Source of the DNA: Nitrospirota bacterium
GTDB taxonomy: Bacteria > Nitrospirota > UBA9217
NCBI GenBank assembly: GCA_017885365.1
Contig: JAFNGD010000023.1
Span: 1-9,618 of the forward strand
Direction: 5' to 3'
Length of the DNA: 9,618 nt
The position numbers and the translations under genes are program-made. The notes beneath the pieces were generated by a model. That model was not told where the DNA came from and searched no databases. It worked only from the letters and a program-made list of their open reading frames with translations. Positions 1 to 6,899 of this stretch are shown one piece after another. Within the stretch, counting starts at the first letter, position 1. Each line of letters begins with the position of its first letter.

Positions 1-1828
1 TGGCCGCCGGTGTAATCCCGGATATTCGCGACGCCTGGCCGAGCGAGACAGGTCTTACTTGCTTGAGCTTCTGTTTTACTTCCGAACCGAGCCCGGTGAC
101 GGCCTCGTAGTCCAGGTCATGGGGAATGGCCTTCTGCTCAAGCCCTGCAAAACGCTCCACCTGGTTCATCTGGCGCTCGATGTACCCCTCGTACTTGACC
201 TGGATTTCCACCTGCTCTGCTGCATCAGGTTTTATCGGAGCAGTCGGCGGGCTGAGCTTTTCAATGTCCCCATATACGAGCTCGGGCCGCTTGAGCAGCT
301 GGTCCAGCGAAGCCTCTGCCGAAAGCGGTGATGAGCTGCTGTGCTGGAGTACCGCATTGATCTGCGGCGACGGCTTGACCCAAGTCCGCTTGAGCCTGCC
401 GAGCTCCTGTTCCACGGATCCCTTCTTTTCGAGATACTGTTGATAGGCCTTATCGGACACGAGCCCGACCTCCCTGCCGATGTCCCGAAGCCTCAAGTCG
501 GCATTGTCCTCCCGGAGGATAAGCCGATACTCGGCGCGGGAGGTGAACATTCGGTAAGGCTCGTTCGTCCCGCGCGTCACAAGATCGTCGATCAGCACGC
601 CTATATAGGCCTGCGACCTTGCGAGTACGAGCGGTTCCCGTTTCTGCACTTTCAGGCCTGCATTGATGCCGGCCATCAGGCCCTGTGCCGCCGCTTCCTC
701 GTATCCCGATGTCCCATTGATCTGGCCTGCAAAATAGAGTCCTTCAATGAGCTTCGTCTCGAGAGTATGCTGGACCTGCGTCGGCGGTGCGTAATCATAC
801 TCGATCGCATAAGCTGGCCGCATGATCTCGACATCTTCAAGTCCCGTTATCGAGCGGTAGAACTTTGTCTGCACATCGACCGGCAGGCTGGTAGAAACAC
901 CGTTAGCGTAATACTCCTCCGTTTCGAGACCTTCGGGCTCCAGGAAAACTTGATGCCGCTCACGCTCAGAGAATCGCATGACCTTGTCTTCAATGGACGG
1001 ACAATACCTCGGCCCAATTCCTTTTATTACACCAGCATATAGTGGGGACTGATGAAGATTTTTTCTGATGATTTCATGTGTAAGTGGGTTGGTATATGTT
1101 AAATAACAGGGTAATTGGGGCAAAGGATGGTGATTTTCAGTGAACGAAAAGAACGGCGCCGGCTCGTCTCCCGGCTGAATCTTCATTTTCTTGAAGTTGA
1201 TCGTTCTCCCGTTGAGCCGCGCCGGCGTTCCGGTCTTAAGCCTGCCGAGCTCAAAGCCGAGATGACGCAGGTTGTCCGACAATCCCACAGATGGAAATTC
1301 CCCTGCCCGTCCCGATGGATAATGGGACAGACCGATGTGGATCAAGCCTTTCAGGAACGTGCCGGTCGTAATGATTACCGCAGATGCGCGATACTGGTCG
1401 CCGATATTCGTTTCCACGCCTTCGACGCGATCGTCCTGCACAAGAAGTCTCTCGACCATCCCCTGCTTGACCTCGAGGTTCACCTGTTTCTCGAGAGTGT
1501 CCTTCATCGCCATGCGGTACCGCTGCTTGTCGGCCTGGGCCCGTGTTCCCCGCACAGCAGGTCCCTTGCTCCGGTTCAGCACGCGGAACTGGATGCCTGT
1601 GCGATCGATGCACTTGGCCATCTCTCCGCCCAGCGCGTCGATCTCCTTCACCAGATGACCCTTTGCCAGGCCGCCGATAGCGGGATTGCAGGACATCTGC
1701 GCGATGGTGTCCAGGTTCATCGTGAGCATGAGCGTGGAACAGCCCATGCGCGCCGATGCCAGCGCCGCCTCACACCCTGCGTGGCCGGCGCCGATGACGA
1801 TGATGTCATAGGTATTTTCTAGCGACAT
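1..1828 (-). CDS. mnmG: tRNA uridine-5-carboxymethylaminomethyl modification enzyme MnmG (GidA), 3' end cut by the window edge
   Basis: MnmG is the FAD-dependent partner of MnmE. Together they build the 5-(carboxymethyl)aminomethyl group on wobble uridine U34 of certain tRNAs in the cytoplasm. The minus strand reads 609 codons without a stop to the left edge; the family is about 620-630 residues, so only a short C-terminal piece is missing. The N-terminal FAD-binding motif GAGHAGCE is at residues 13-20. Other family hallmarks are MSCNPAIGGLAKGH near residue 45, KTGTPARLNGRTI near 215, RYCPSIEDK near 273 and INGTSGYEEAAAQG near 370. The ATG at 1828 has an AAGG six bases upstream. It lies 33 bases behind mnmE, so the two are almost certainly cotranscribed, mnmE first. 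Codons for residues about 227-272 are unusually AT-rich compared with the rest of the gene (see findings). Family assignment is firm. Confidence 0.97.
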   Translation of the reverse strand, partial: MSLENTYDIIVIGAGHAGCEAALASARMGCSTLMLTMNLDTIAQMSCNPAIGGLAKGHLVKEIDALGGEMAKCIDRTGIQFRVLNRSKGPAVRGTRAQADKQRYRMAMKDTLEKQVNLEVKQGMVERLLVQDDRVEGVETNIGDQYRASAVIITTGTFLKGLIHIGLSHYPSGRAGEFPSVGLSDNLRHLGFELGRLKTGTPARLNGRTINFKKMKIQPGDEPAPFFSFTENHHPLPQLPCYLTYTNPLTHEIIRKNLHQSPLYAGVIKGIGPRYCPSIEDKVMRFSERERHQVFLEPEGLETEEYYANGVSTSLPVDVQTKFYRSITGLEDVEIMRPAYAIEYDYAPPTQVQHTLETKLIEGLYFAGQINGTSGYEEAAAQGLMAGINAGLKVQKREPLVLARSQAYIGVLIDDLVTRGTNEPYRMFTSRAEYRLILREDNADLRLRDIGREVGLVSDKAYQQYLEKKGSVEQELGRLKRTWVKPSPQINAVLQHSSSSPLSAEASLDQLLKRPELVYGDIEKLSPPTAPIKPDAAEQVEIQVKYEGYIERQMNQVERFAGLEQKAIPHDLDYEAVTGLGSEVKQKLKQVRPVSLGQASRISGITPAA

Positions 1829-1861
1829 TGTTAACCTTGGATCATCCTGCGTAACCATTGA

Positions 1862-3232
1862 TCACTTTCCGATGCAAAAATCGCTGAAGATCCTCTCCAG
1901 AATATCTTCGGTGTAGGTCGCGCCGATGATCATGCCGAGATGGTCAAGCGCGTCCCGCAGATCAAGGGCGATGAGCTCGGGTGACAAGCCCTTTCCTGCT
2001 GTCTCGATTGCCCGTTCCAGAGCTATGCGCGCAAGCTCCAGCTCGCGCCGGTGGCGCTCGTTCACCGCCCAGCCGTGTTCAGCAGCGACGGTCCCGTCCT
2101 TGGTGACCATTCCGGAGATCACATCCCGGAGCGCGTCCATTCCCGCACCACTCGCGCAGGAAACCTCCACCTTCAAGGCCGCGTCATCGATCGGCCCGAT
2201 CTTGCGCGGCAGATCCGCCTTGTTGATCACGATGATCCTGTTCTTGCCGCTGACCTCCCGCAGGACTCGCCGATCCCCGTCGTGTAGGTGCTCTGATCCG
2301 TCGAGCACGGTGATCGCGATGTCCGCTGCCTCGATGGCCGCGAGACTCCTCTTCACACCCTCTGCCTCCACCATATCATGGGTGTTCCGGATCCCCGCAG
2401 TATCGATGATCCGGACCATCACGCCCGCGATGTTCAGGCTCTCCTCGATCACATCCCGCGTCGTGCCCGGGATGGCGGTGACGATGGACCGGTCTTGCCG
2501 AAGCAGGGCGTTCATGAGCGACGATTTGCCGACATTCGGTCTTCCCACGATAGTCGCCGCTGCGCCCTCCCGCAGGATCCTTCCGAAGGTATGGCTCTGC
2601 AAAAGTTGGTCAACGTCCTCCCGGGCGTTCTGCAACGCATCGTACAGCATCCCTCCTGAAGGCGTCTCGATGTCCTCGTCGGGAAAGTCGATCCCCGCCT
2701 CCACGCCGGCAAGAATGCCGACAATCTGTTCACGTACCGCATCGATCCGCTGGGAAAGCCCCCCTCGGAGCTGCGCGTTCGCCGCGCGCAGGCTCAGCTC
2801 TGTTCGGGCCCGTATGAGGTCCATCACGGCTTCGGCCTGCACCAGGTCGATCCTTCCGCTCAGGAAGGCCCGCTTCGTGAACTCCCCCGGCTCGGCCTGG
2901 CGTGCTCCCGCTTCATTCAACAGACGGACCGTGCGCCAGAGCGGGGCCAGGCCTCCGTGGCAGTTGACCTCCACCACGTCCTCGCGGGTGTAGGTGGCCG
3001 GAGCGCGCATGACCGAAAGGAGCACCTCATCGACTGCACCGCCGTTCTCGGGGTCAACGATGTGCCCGTAGTGTATCCGGTGGCTTTTCGACGCGCGGAT
3101 ATCCCCGCCCTGCTTCGGCCGGAAGAGCCGCGCAGCGATGTCGATGGCATCCCTGCCGCTCACGCGGATGATGCCGATGCCCCCTTCGCCGACCGGTGTT
3201 GATACAGCACAGATGGTTTCCCGTTCAGACAT
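1862..3232 (-). CDS. mnmE: tRNA modification GTPase MnmE (TrmE)
   Basis: MnmE is the G-domain partner of MnmG in wobble-uridine modification, binding a folate one-carbon donor through its N-terminal domain. At 456 residues it has normal length. The order is an N-terminal tetrahydrofolate-binding domain (about 1-120, with VNCHGG at 89-94), a helical domain, an inserted G domain and a C-terminal helical part. Visible G-domain motifs are P-loop GRPNVGKSS at 230-238, TTRD at 257-260, DTAG at 277-280, NKAD at 337-340 and SCASG at 358-362. The protein ends in the diagnostic CIGK (453-456), whose Cys is required for tRNA modification in the family. It is the first gene of the mnmE-mnmG unit and diverges from pgi. 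No clear Shine-Dalgarno sequence precedes the ATG. Instead a TAATAT hexamer lies exactly six bases upstream (3239-3244, minus strand), so a leaderless start is possible, although I find no convincing -35. Confidence 0.98.
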   Translation of the reverse strand: MSERETICAVSTPVGEGGIGIIRVSGRDAIDIAARLFRPKQGGDIRASKSHRIHYGHIVDPENGGAVDEVLLSVMRAPATYTREDVVEVNCHGGLAPLWRTVRLLNEAGARQAEPGEFTKRAFLSGRIDLVQAEAVMDLIRARTELSLRAANAQLRGGLSQRIDAVREQIVGILAGVEAGIDFPDEDIETPSGGMLYDALQNAREDVDQLLQSHTFGRILREGAAATIVGRPNVGKSSLMNALLRQDRSIVTAIPGTTRDVIEESLNIAGVMVRIIDTAGIRNTHDMVEAEGVKRSLAAIEAADIAITVLDGSEHLHDGDRRVLREVSGKNRIIVINKADLPRKIGPIDDAALKVEVSCASGAGMDALRDVISGMVTKDGTVAAEHGWAVNERHRRELELARIALERAIETAGKGLSPELIALDLRDALDHLGMIIGATYTEDILERIFSDFCIGK

Positions 3233-3296
3233 GGGCGTATATTACCATAAAGACCATGGCGGCAGAACAGGTTCTTTTCCCCTACGCTGCCGGGGC

Positions 3297-3325
3297 ATGA
3301 CGGAAAAATTGATTTGTGATAGAAT
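3297..3325 (+). promoter_or_regulatory. Probable sigma-70 type promoter for pgi
   Basis: ATGACG (3297-3302, 4 of 6 to TTGACA) and TAGAAT (3320-3325, 5 of 6 to TATAAT) are separated by 17 bases. A TG one base before the -10 makes it an extended -10. Transcription would start near 3332, giving a leader of about 43 bases with AGGAG at 3365-3369 before the pgi ATG. This is a consensus match only. Confidence 0.55.
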
Positions 3326-3374
3326 ATCGGCAACCCCGGGAAAATAGCATCCCGCTTATCGCACAGGAGAATCC

Positions 3375-4967
3375 ATGAACAGCAAGGCCCTTTGGGAGCG
3401 GTATCAGCGCCATCTCTGTGATTGCCCCGCCATCGGCATGCAGCTCGACATCAGCAGGATGGGTTTTCCCGACAACTACCTCACGCGCATGGAGCCAGCA
3501 ATGCAGAAGGCCTTTCATTCCATGGCGCTGCTCGAGGCGGGCGTTGTGGCGAACCCGGACGAGAAGCGCATGGTCGGCCACTACTGGCTCCGGTGCCCGG
3601 AACGCTCCCCGTCCCCAGAGATCAGGCGCGAGATCGAGGACACGGTCAAGGCTATCCTCAAATTTGCGCATGCCGTCCACACCGGCTCGATCAAACCGGA
3701 GAAGCGCGGGCGGTTTACCCGCCTGCTTTGCATCGGCATCGGCGGCTCTGCACTTGGCCCGCAGTTCGTTTCTGATGCCCTTGGCACTACCCATGACCGC
3801 CTGACGCCGCGCTTTCTCGACAACACCGACCCCGATGGCATGGACCGTGTGCTATCTGAAATCGGCAATGATCTGGCAGAAACGCTTACCATCGTCATTT
3901 CAAAGAGCGGTGGAACAATCGAGACCAGGAACGGTATGATCGAGACAGCAGAAGCATATCGAAAGAAAAAATTGAAATTTGAAAGACATGCAGTAGCAAT
4001 AACAGGGGTGGGAAGCAAACTAGATAATCAGGCCATTAGTGGTGGTTGGATAACTAGATTTCCGATGTGGGATTGGATAGGTGGGAGAACTTCTATTACA
4101 TCGGCTGTCGGACTTCTCCCCATGGCACTTCAAGGGATTGATATAATTGATTTTATATGCGGAGCTTCTCTTTGCGATACTTTCACGAGAAATACGGTCA
4201 CATCCAACAATCCGTCCGCTCTGCTTGCCTTGATGTGGCATTATGCGACAGACGGACACGGCAGCCGGGACATGGTCATCCTTCCTTATAAGGACCGGCT
4301 GCAACTCTTCACTAAGTATCTTCAGCAGCTCATCATGGAATCGATCGGTAAGGAGAAGGACCTGGACGGCAAGACAGTGAATCAGGGCATCACGGTCTAC
4401 GGCAACAAGGGAGCTACAGACCAGCATGCCTATGTCCAGCAGCTTCGCGACGGCGTGAACAACTTCTTCGCGACCTTCATCGAGGTGCTCGAGGACCGCG
4501 CCGGCCATTCCATTGAGGTCGAACCCGGCGTGACCAGCGGCGACTACCTGAACAGCTATCTCCAGGGGACGCGCAACGCCCTCTACGAGAATGGCCGCCA
4601 ATCCCTCACCATCACGATCGACCATATCGACGCCCGGTCGATCGGCGCACTCATCGCCCTTTATGAACGCGCGGTCGGATTCTACGCCTCGCTCGTGAAT
4701 ATCAACGCCTACCACCAGCCCGGTGTCGAAGCAGGAAAAAAAATGGCCGGCGCTGTCATCGCTCTTCAGAACGAGGTTCTCACGTACCTGCACAAGAACT
4801 CCGGCCGTTCGTTCACCGTGGAAGAGATCGCCAGGGCAATCAGCGCGGAAGACCGTGTTGAGATGGTCTTCAAGGTCCTGCGGCATGCCAGCGCAAACAA
4901 GGACCACAGGATCAAAAAGACCGCAGGGAAGGACATGATTTCTTCAACGTACGAAGCTTCGCGATAG
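3375..4967 (+). CDS. pgi: Glucose-6-phosphate isomerase (cyanobacterial/plant-like type)
   Basis: Pgi interconverts glucose 6-phosphate and fructose 6-phosphate in glycolysis and gluconeogenesis, in the cytoplasm. The product has 530 residues, normal for this subgroup. Motifs seen are [10 protein letters not shown] at 121-130 and the sugar-isomerase phosphate-binding SKSGGT at 176-181. GGRTS is at 236-240, GKEKDLDG lies near 325, [10 protein letters not shown] (probable catalytic His351) lies near 347, and [10 protein letters not shown] (active-site Lys) ends near 456. After that Lys a C-terminal extension of about 75 residues resembles the one I recall from cyanobacterial and plastid enzymes (LRHASANKD near 502). 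The ATG has AGGAG five bases upstream. The gene stands alone, diverging from mnmE and converging on the aminotransferase gene with 22 bases between stops. Residues about 193-280 use AGA four times and ATA five times; neither codon occurs in the first 190 codons. The protein sequence there is normal and highly conserved. Confidence 0.96.
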   Translation: MNSKALWERYQRHLCDCPAIGMQLDISRMGFPDNYLTRMEPAMQKAFHSMALLEAGVVANPDEKRMVGHYWLRCPERSPSPEIRREIEDTVKAILKFAHAVHTGSIKPEKRGRFTRLLCIGIGGSALGPQFVSDALGTTHDRLTPRFLDNTDPDGMDRVLSEIGNDLAETLTIVISKSGGTIETRNGMIETAEAYRKKKLKFERHAVAITGVGSKLDNQAISGGWITRFPMWDWIGGRTSITSAVGLLPMALQGIDIIDFICGASLCDTFTRNTVTSNNPSALLALMWHYATDGHGSRDMVILPYKDRLQLFTKYLQQLIMESIGKEKDLDGKTVNQGITVYGNKGATDQHAYVQQLRDGVNNFFATFIEVLEDRAGHSIEVEPGVTSGDYLNSYLQGTRNALYENGRQSLTITIDHIDARSIGALIALYERAVGFYASLVNINAYHQPGVEAGKKMAGAVIALQNEVLTYLHKNSGRSFTVEEIARAISAEDRVEMVFKVLRHASANKDHRIKKTAGKDMISSTYEASR

Positions 4968-4985
4968 AACCTTGTGATGCTTCGT
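4951..4985. repeat. Inverted repeat at the convergent ends of pgi and the aminotransferase gene
   Basis: ACGAAGC at 4951-4957 and GCTTCGT at 4979-4985 are perfect 7-base inverted arms around a 21-base loop. They span the pgi stop and end just before the stop of the opposing gene. A bidirectional transcription end is possible, but there is no T-tract and the loop is long, so this is a weak call. The first arm also sits in the palindrome CGAAGCTTCG. Confidence 0.25.
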
Positions 4986-4989
4986 TCGG

Positions 4990-6126
4990 TCACCGCAACC
5001 CGTCAACAGCTTCAAAAAGCTTCTCAATGTCGGATTCGGTGTTGTAAAAATGCGGAGACACTCGCAATCCCCCGCCCCGGACGTTGACCATGATCCCCTT
5101 CTCTCGAAGTCTGTTCCTGACTGCCTCCGGATCGAAGCCCCCCCTGAATGTTACATTGCCCCCCCGTTCCTGGCGCTCCTTTGGCGTCAGTGTTTCGAAT
5201 CCCCGCTTGTCCGCCTTTTTGATGATCCTATCGCCCAGATCAAGCACGCGCCGCTCGATATCTTCTATGCCGGCCTCCAGCAGCAGCTCGACGGCTGCGC
5301 CCAGCCCGAAGATCCCCATAAGGTTCATGGATCCCTCCTCGAACCGCTGTGCATTGCGTTTGAGTACGAGGCGCGGCCGGTCGAAATCTAATTCGTTCAC
5401 CACGCTCTTCCATCCGATAAGCGGCGGGTTGATGCCTTCTGCGAGCCCTCTCCTGCAGTAGAATATCCCGATCCCCTCGGGTCCGAGAAGCCATTTATGT
5501 GCATCGGCAGACAAAAAATCAACGTTGCATTCCCTTACATCCATAGGAAACACACCAAGGCTTTGGATGGCATCAACACAGAGCAGGATGTTCCTGTCGC
5601 GGCACAGACTACCTAGTCTTTTCAGGTCGATCCTGAACCCGTTCGAGAACTGTACCGAACTGATAGCAACCATCCGCGTTCGGCTGTCAATTAGCCTCTC
5701 AATGTCTTCGATCTGAACCCTCCCGTTCCTGGAAGGAACCAGCCTCGCTTCGACACCTTTTCTTTTGAGGTTCTGCCACGGATAGCTATTTGACGGGAAT
5801 TCCCGTTCATAGAATAAGATGTTCTCCCCGGCTTTCCAATCAATACCCTCCGCTACAAGGGAAAGTCCATGCGAAGTGTTCTTGACAAAGGCGATTTCGT
5901 CAGGTCCCGCATGAATAAGGCGGGCGCAGTTTGTTCTGACCTCATTGACCCTGTGTGCCCACTCAGGAGAATGGAACGCCCCGCCTTCTGCAGATTCCCG
6001 AAGAAAAACCTCGACGGCAGACCTCACGCGCAAGGAGATCGGCGCAACGCCCGCGTGGTCAAGGTAGATATAATTCTCCACCACAGGAAATTCCCGGCGG
6101 TATTTTTCTATCGTTTTATCGTCCAT
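4990..6126 (-). CDS. Class V aminotransferase-fold PLP enzyme, lacking the cysteine desulfurase Cys
   Basis: This is a PLP-dependent fold-type I enzyme of the class V (CsdA/SufS, selenocysteine lyase, isopenicillin epimerase-like) superfamily; its substrate cannot be told from sequence. From the ATG at 6126 it has 378 residues. Visible motifs are YLDHAGVAP at 21-29, NTSHG at 83-87, the PLP-ring Asp185 in CVDAIQSLG, and the Schiff-base Lys211 in SADAHKWLLGPEG. Arg355 lies in LRVSPHFYNTESDIE and probably binds the substrate carboxylate. In group II desulfurases a catalytic Cys sits just before that arginine segment; here the loop reads NVRGGGLRVS with no Cys. I therefore call it a non-desulfurase member of the fold. 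The ATG lies inside the end of the GIY-YIG gene (19-base overlap), implying translational coupling. An in-frame upstream extension to 6213 exists but is only the GIY-YIG gene read in another frame. Confidence 0.85.
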   Translation of the reverse strand: MDDKTIEKYRREFPVVENYIYLDHAGVAPISLRVRSAVEVFLRESAEGGAFHSPEWAHRVNEVRTNCARLIHAGPDEIAFVKNTSHGLSLVAEGIDWKAGENILFYEREFPSNSYPWQNLKRKGVEARLVPSRNGRVQIEDIERLIDSRTRMVAISSVQFSNGFRIDLKRLGSLCRDRNILLCVDAIQSLGVFPMDVRECNVDFLSADAHKWLLGPEGIGIFYCRRGLAEGINPPLIGWKSVVNELDFDRPRLVLKRNAQRFEEGSMNLMGIFGLGAAVELLLEAGIEDIERRVLDLGDRIIKKADKRGFETLTPKERQERGGNVTFRGGFDPEAVRNRLREKGIMVNVRGGGLRVSPHFYNTESDIEKLFEAVDGLR

Positions 6127-6386
6127 GGCTTGCGTATATACACCTCTTTGTCCGCGCGTGACAGCCTCTTGATCGCATGCTCCTTCTTCAGCGCATCCGA
6201 CCTCCCCATGCACGTTTCATGGTGCACCATCCTGACCGGCAGTCTGCTTCTCGTATATTTCGATGCGGTCCCGTTCCGGTGCTTCTCGAGACGCATCGGC
6301 AAATTCACGGTTATCCCGGTATACAGCGTCCTGTCGCCGCACTTTAGTATGTACAGGCTCCACTTCTTTTTTATCGTTTTCGCCAC
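6108..6386 (-). CDS. YhbQ-type GIY-YIG domain protein (UPF0213-like)
   Basis: This is a small GIY-YIG nuclease-superfamily protein of about 92 residues. Single-domain members of this type are thought to act on DNA, but no firm role is set for this family. The fold motifs are LYILKCGDRTLYTGIT at 11-26 (the family variant of GIY...YIG), Arg32 and His36 in MRLEKH, KYTRSRLPV near 43-51, and the metal-binding Glu69 in LKKEHAIKRLSR. The frame is open further upstream to 6788, but that part is antisense to the Nudix gene. The only sensible start before the domain is GTG at 6386. No Shine-Dalgarno is visible; a TACAAT hexamer ends six bases before the GTG, which suggests a leaderless mRNA. The gene's end overlaps the aminotransferase start by 19 bases, so the two form one unit. 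The domain call is firm and the start moderately so. Confidence 0.86.
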   Translation of the reverse strand: MAKTIKKKWSLYILKCGDRTLYTGITVNLPMRLEKHRNGTASKYTRSRLPVRMVHHETCMGRSDALKKEHAIKRLSRADKEVYIRKPWTIKR

Positions 6387-6392
6387 GCGGAA

Positions 6393-6421
6393 ATTGTAAT
6401 GAAACTGCCCTGTAATAGCAA
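6393..6421 (-). promoter_or_regulatory. Candidate promoter for the GIY-YIG/aminotransferase unit
   Basis: Read on the minus strand, TTGCTA (6421-6416, 4 of 6 to TTGACA) and TACAAT (6398-6393, 5 of 6 to TATAAT) are 17 bases apart. Six bases then separate the -10 from the GTG at 6386, so the expected transcription start is at the start codon itself. This is a consensus match only. Confidence 0.45.
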
Positions 6422-6429
6422 GATGATTG

Positions 6430-6458
6430 TAGACAGTGCCCATGAAAGAAGTTATTAT
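6430..6458 (+). promoter_or_regulatory. Candidate promoter for the Nudix gene
   Basis: TAGACA (6430-6435, 5 of 6 to TTGACA) and TATTAT (6453-6458, 5 of 6 to TATAAT) have the ideal 17-base spacing. Six bases follow before the ATG at 6465, placing the expected transcription start on that A. Its -35 lies back to back with the -35 of the divergent promoter, eight bases away. Confidence 0.55.
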
Positions 6459-6464
6459 TTCGAC

Positions 6465-6899
6465 ATGAAAAAAGGCATTGACTACATCGGTGTCGGAACC
6501 GGCGCGATCATTTTTAACAAGGACGGCACTCTCTTTCTCGCGAAACGCGGAAAAGATGCCCGGAACGAGAATCACAAATGGGAATTTCCCGGGGGCAGTG
6601 TTGAGTTCGGCGAAACTCTTGCAAACGCGCTCGTGCGGGAGGTGCGAGAGGAATACGGTTTCTTGATCGAGGTGGTCCAGCTCCTTGACGTGGTGGACCA
6701 TATCCTGCCCGGGGAAAAGCAGCACTGGGTCTCGCCGACCTTTCTTTGCAGATACAAGAGCGGCAAGCCCCGCATCCTGGAGCCGCACAAGTGCGAGGAG
6801 ATCGGCTGGTTTGATCTTAATGACATCCCGACGAAGGAGCTGACCGTGGCTTCCCGCAAGAGCCTGGGCAGCCTTAAAAAATATCTATCCGCCGGCTGA
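6465..6899 (+). CDS. Nudix hydrolase
   Basis: Nudix enzymes hydrolyse nucleoside diphosphates linked to another group, using a divalent metal; the substrate here is unknown. From ATG 6465 the protein has 144 residues. It carries a complete Nudix box, G-x5-E-x7-REVREEYGF, at residues 44-66, with the metal-binding glutamates in REVREE. KWEFPGGSVEFGE precedes it, and a C-terminal GWFDLNDIP segment near 114 is common in MutT/ADP-sugar type members. An in-frame ATG at 6399 would add 22 residues (a Cys/Ser-rich stretch unlike the family). I prefer 6465 because family members usually begin just before DYIGVG, the bases before it are AT-rich, and a good promoter ends six bases upstream. No Shine-Dalgarno is evident, so it may be translated from a leaderless mRNA. 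The broken kinase-like gene follows directly on the same strand. Confidence 0.9.
   Translation: MKKGIDYIGVGTGAIIFNKDGTLFLAKRGKDARNENHKWEFPGGSVEFGETLANALVREVREEYGFLIEVVQLLDVVDHILPGEKQHWVSPTFLCRYKSGKPRILEPHKCEEIGWFDLNDIPTKELTVASRKSLGSLKKYLSAG

Noticed and set aside
341..1822. Long plus-strand open frames opposite mnmG
   Set aside because: They are antisense to a full MnmG reading and show no protein-family features; GC-rich coding DNA commonly leaves the opposite strand open.
1926..2993. A 355-codon plus-strand frame opposite mnmE
   Set aside because: It is a low-complexity Ser/Arg/Ala product antisense to a complete, motif-perfect MnmE.
4020..4907. A 295-codon minus-strand frame opposite pgi
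   Set aside because: It is antisense to intact Pgi with no recognisable domain.
6127..6213. 29-residue N-terminal extension of the aminotransferase
   Set aside because: It is the GIY-YIG gene read in another frame; the fold begins at the ATG at 6126.
6387..6788. Upstream extension of the GIY-YIG frame to 226 residues
   Set aside because: The added part is antisense to the Nudix coding region and has no domain; the family is about 90-100 residues and a GTG with a -10 box sits right before the domain.
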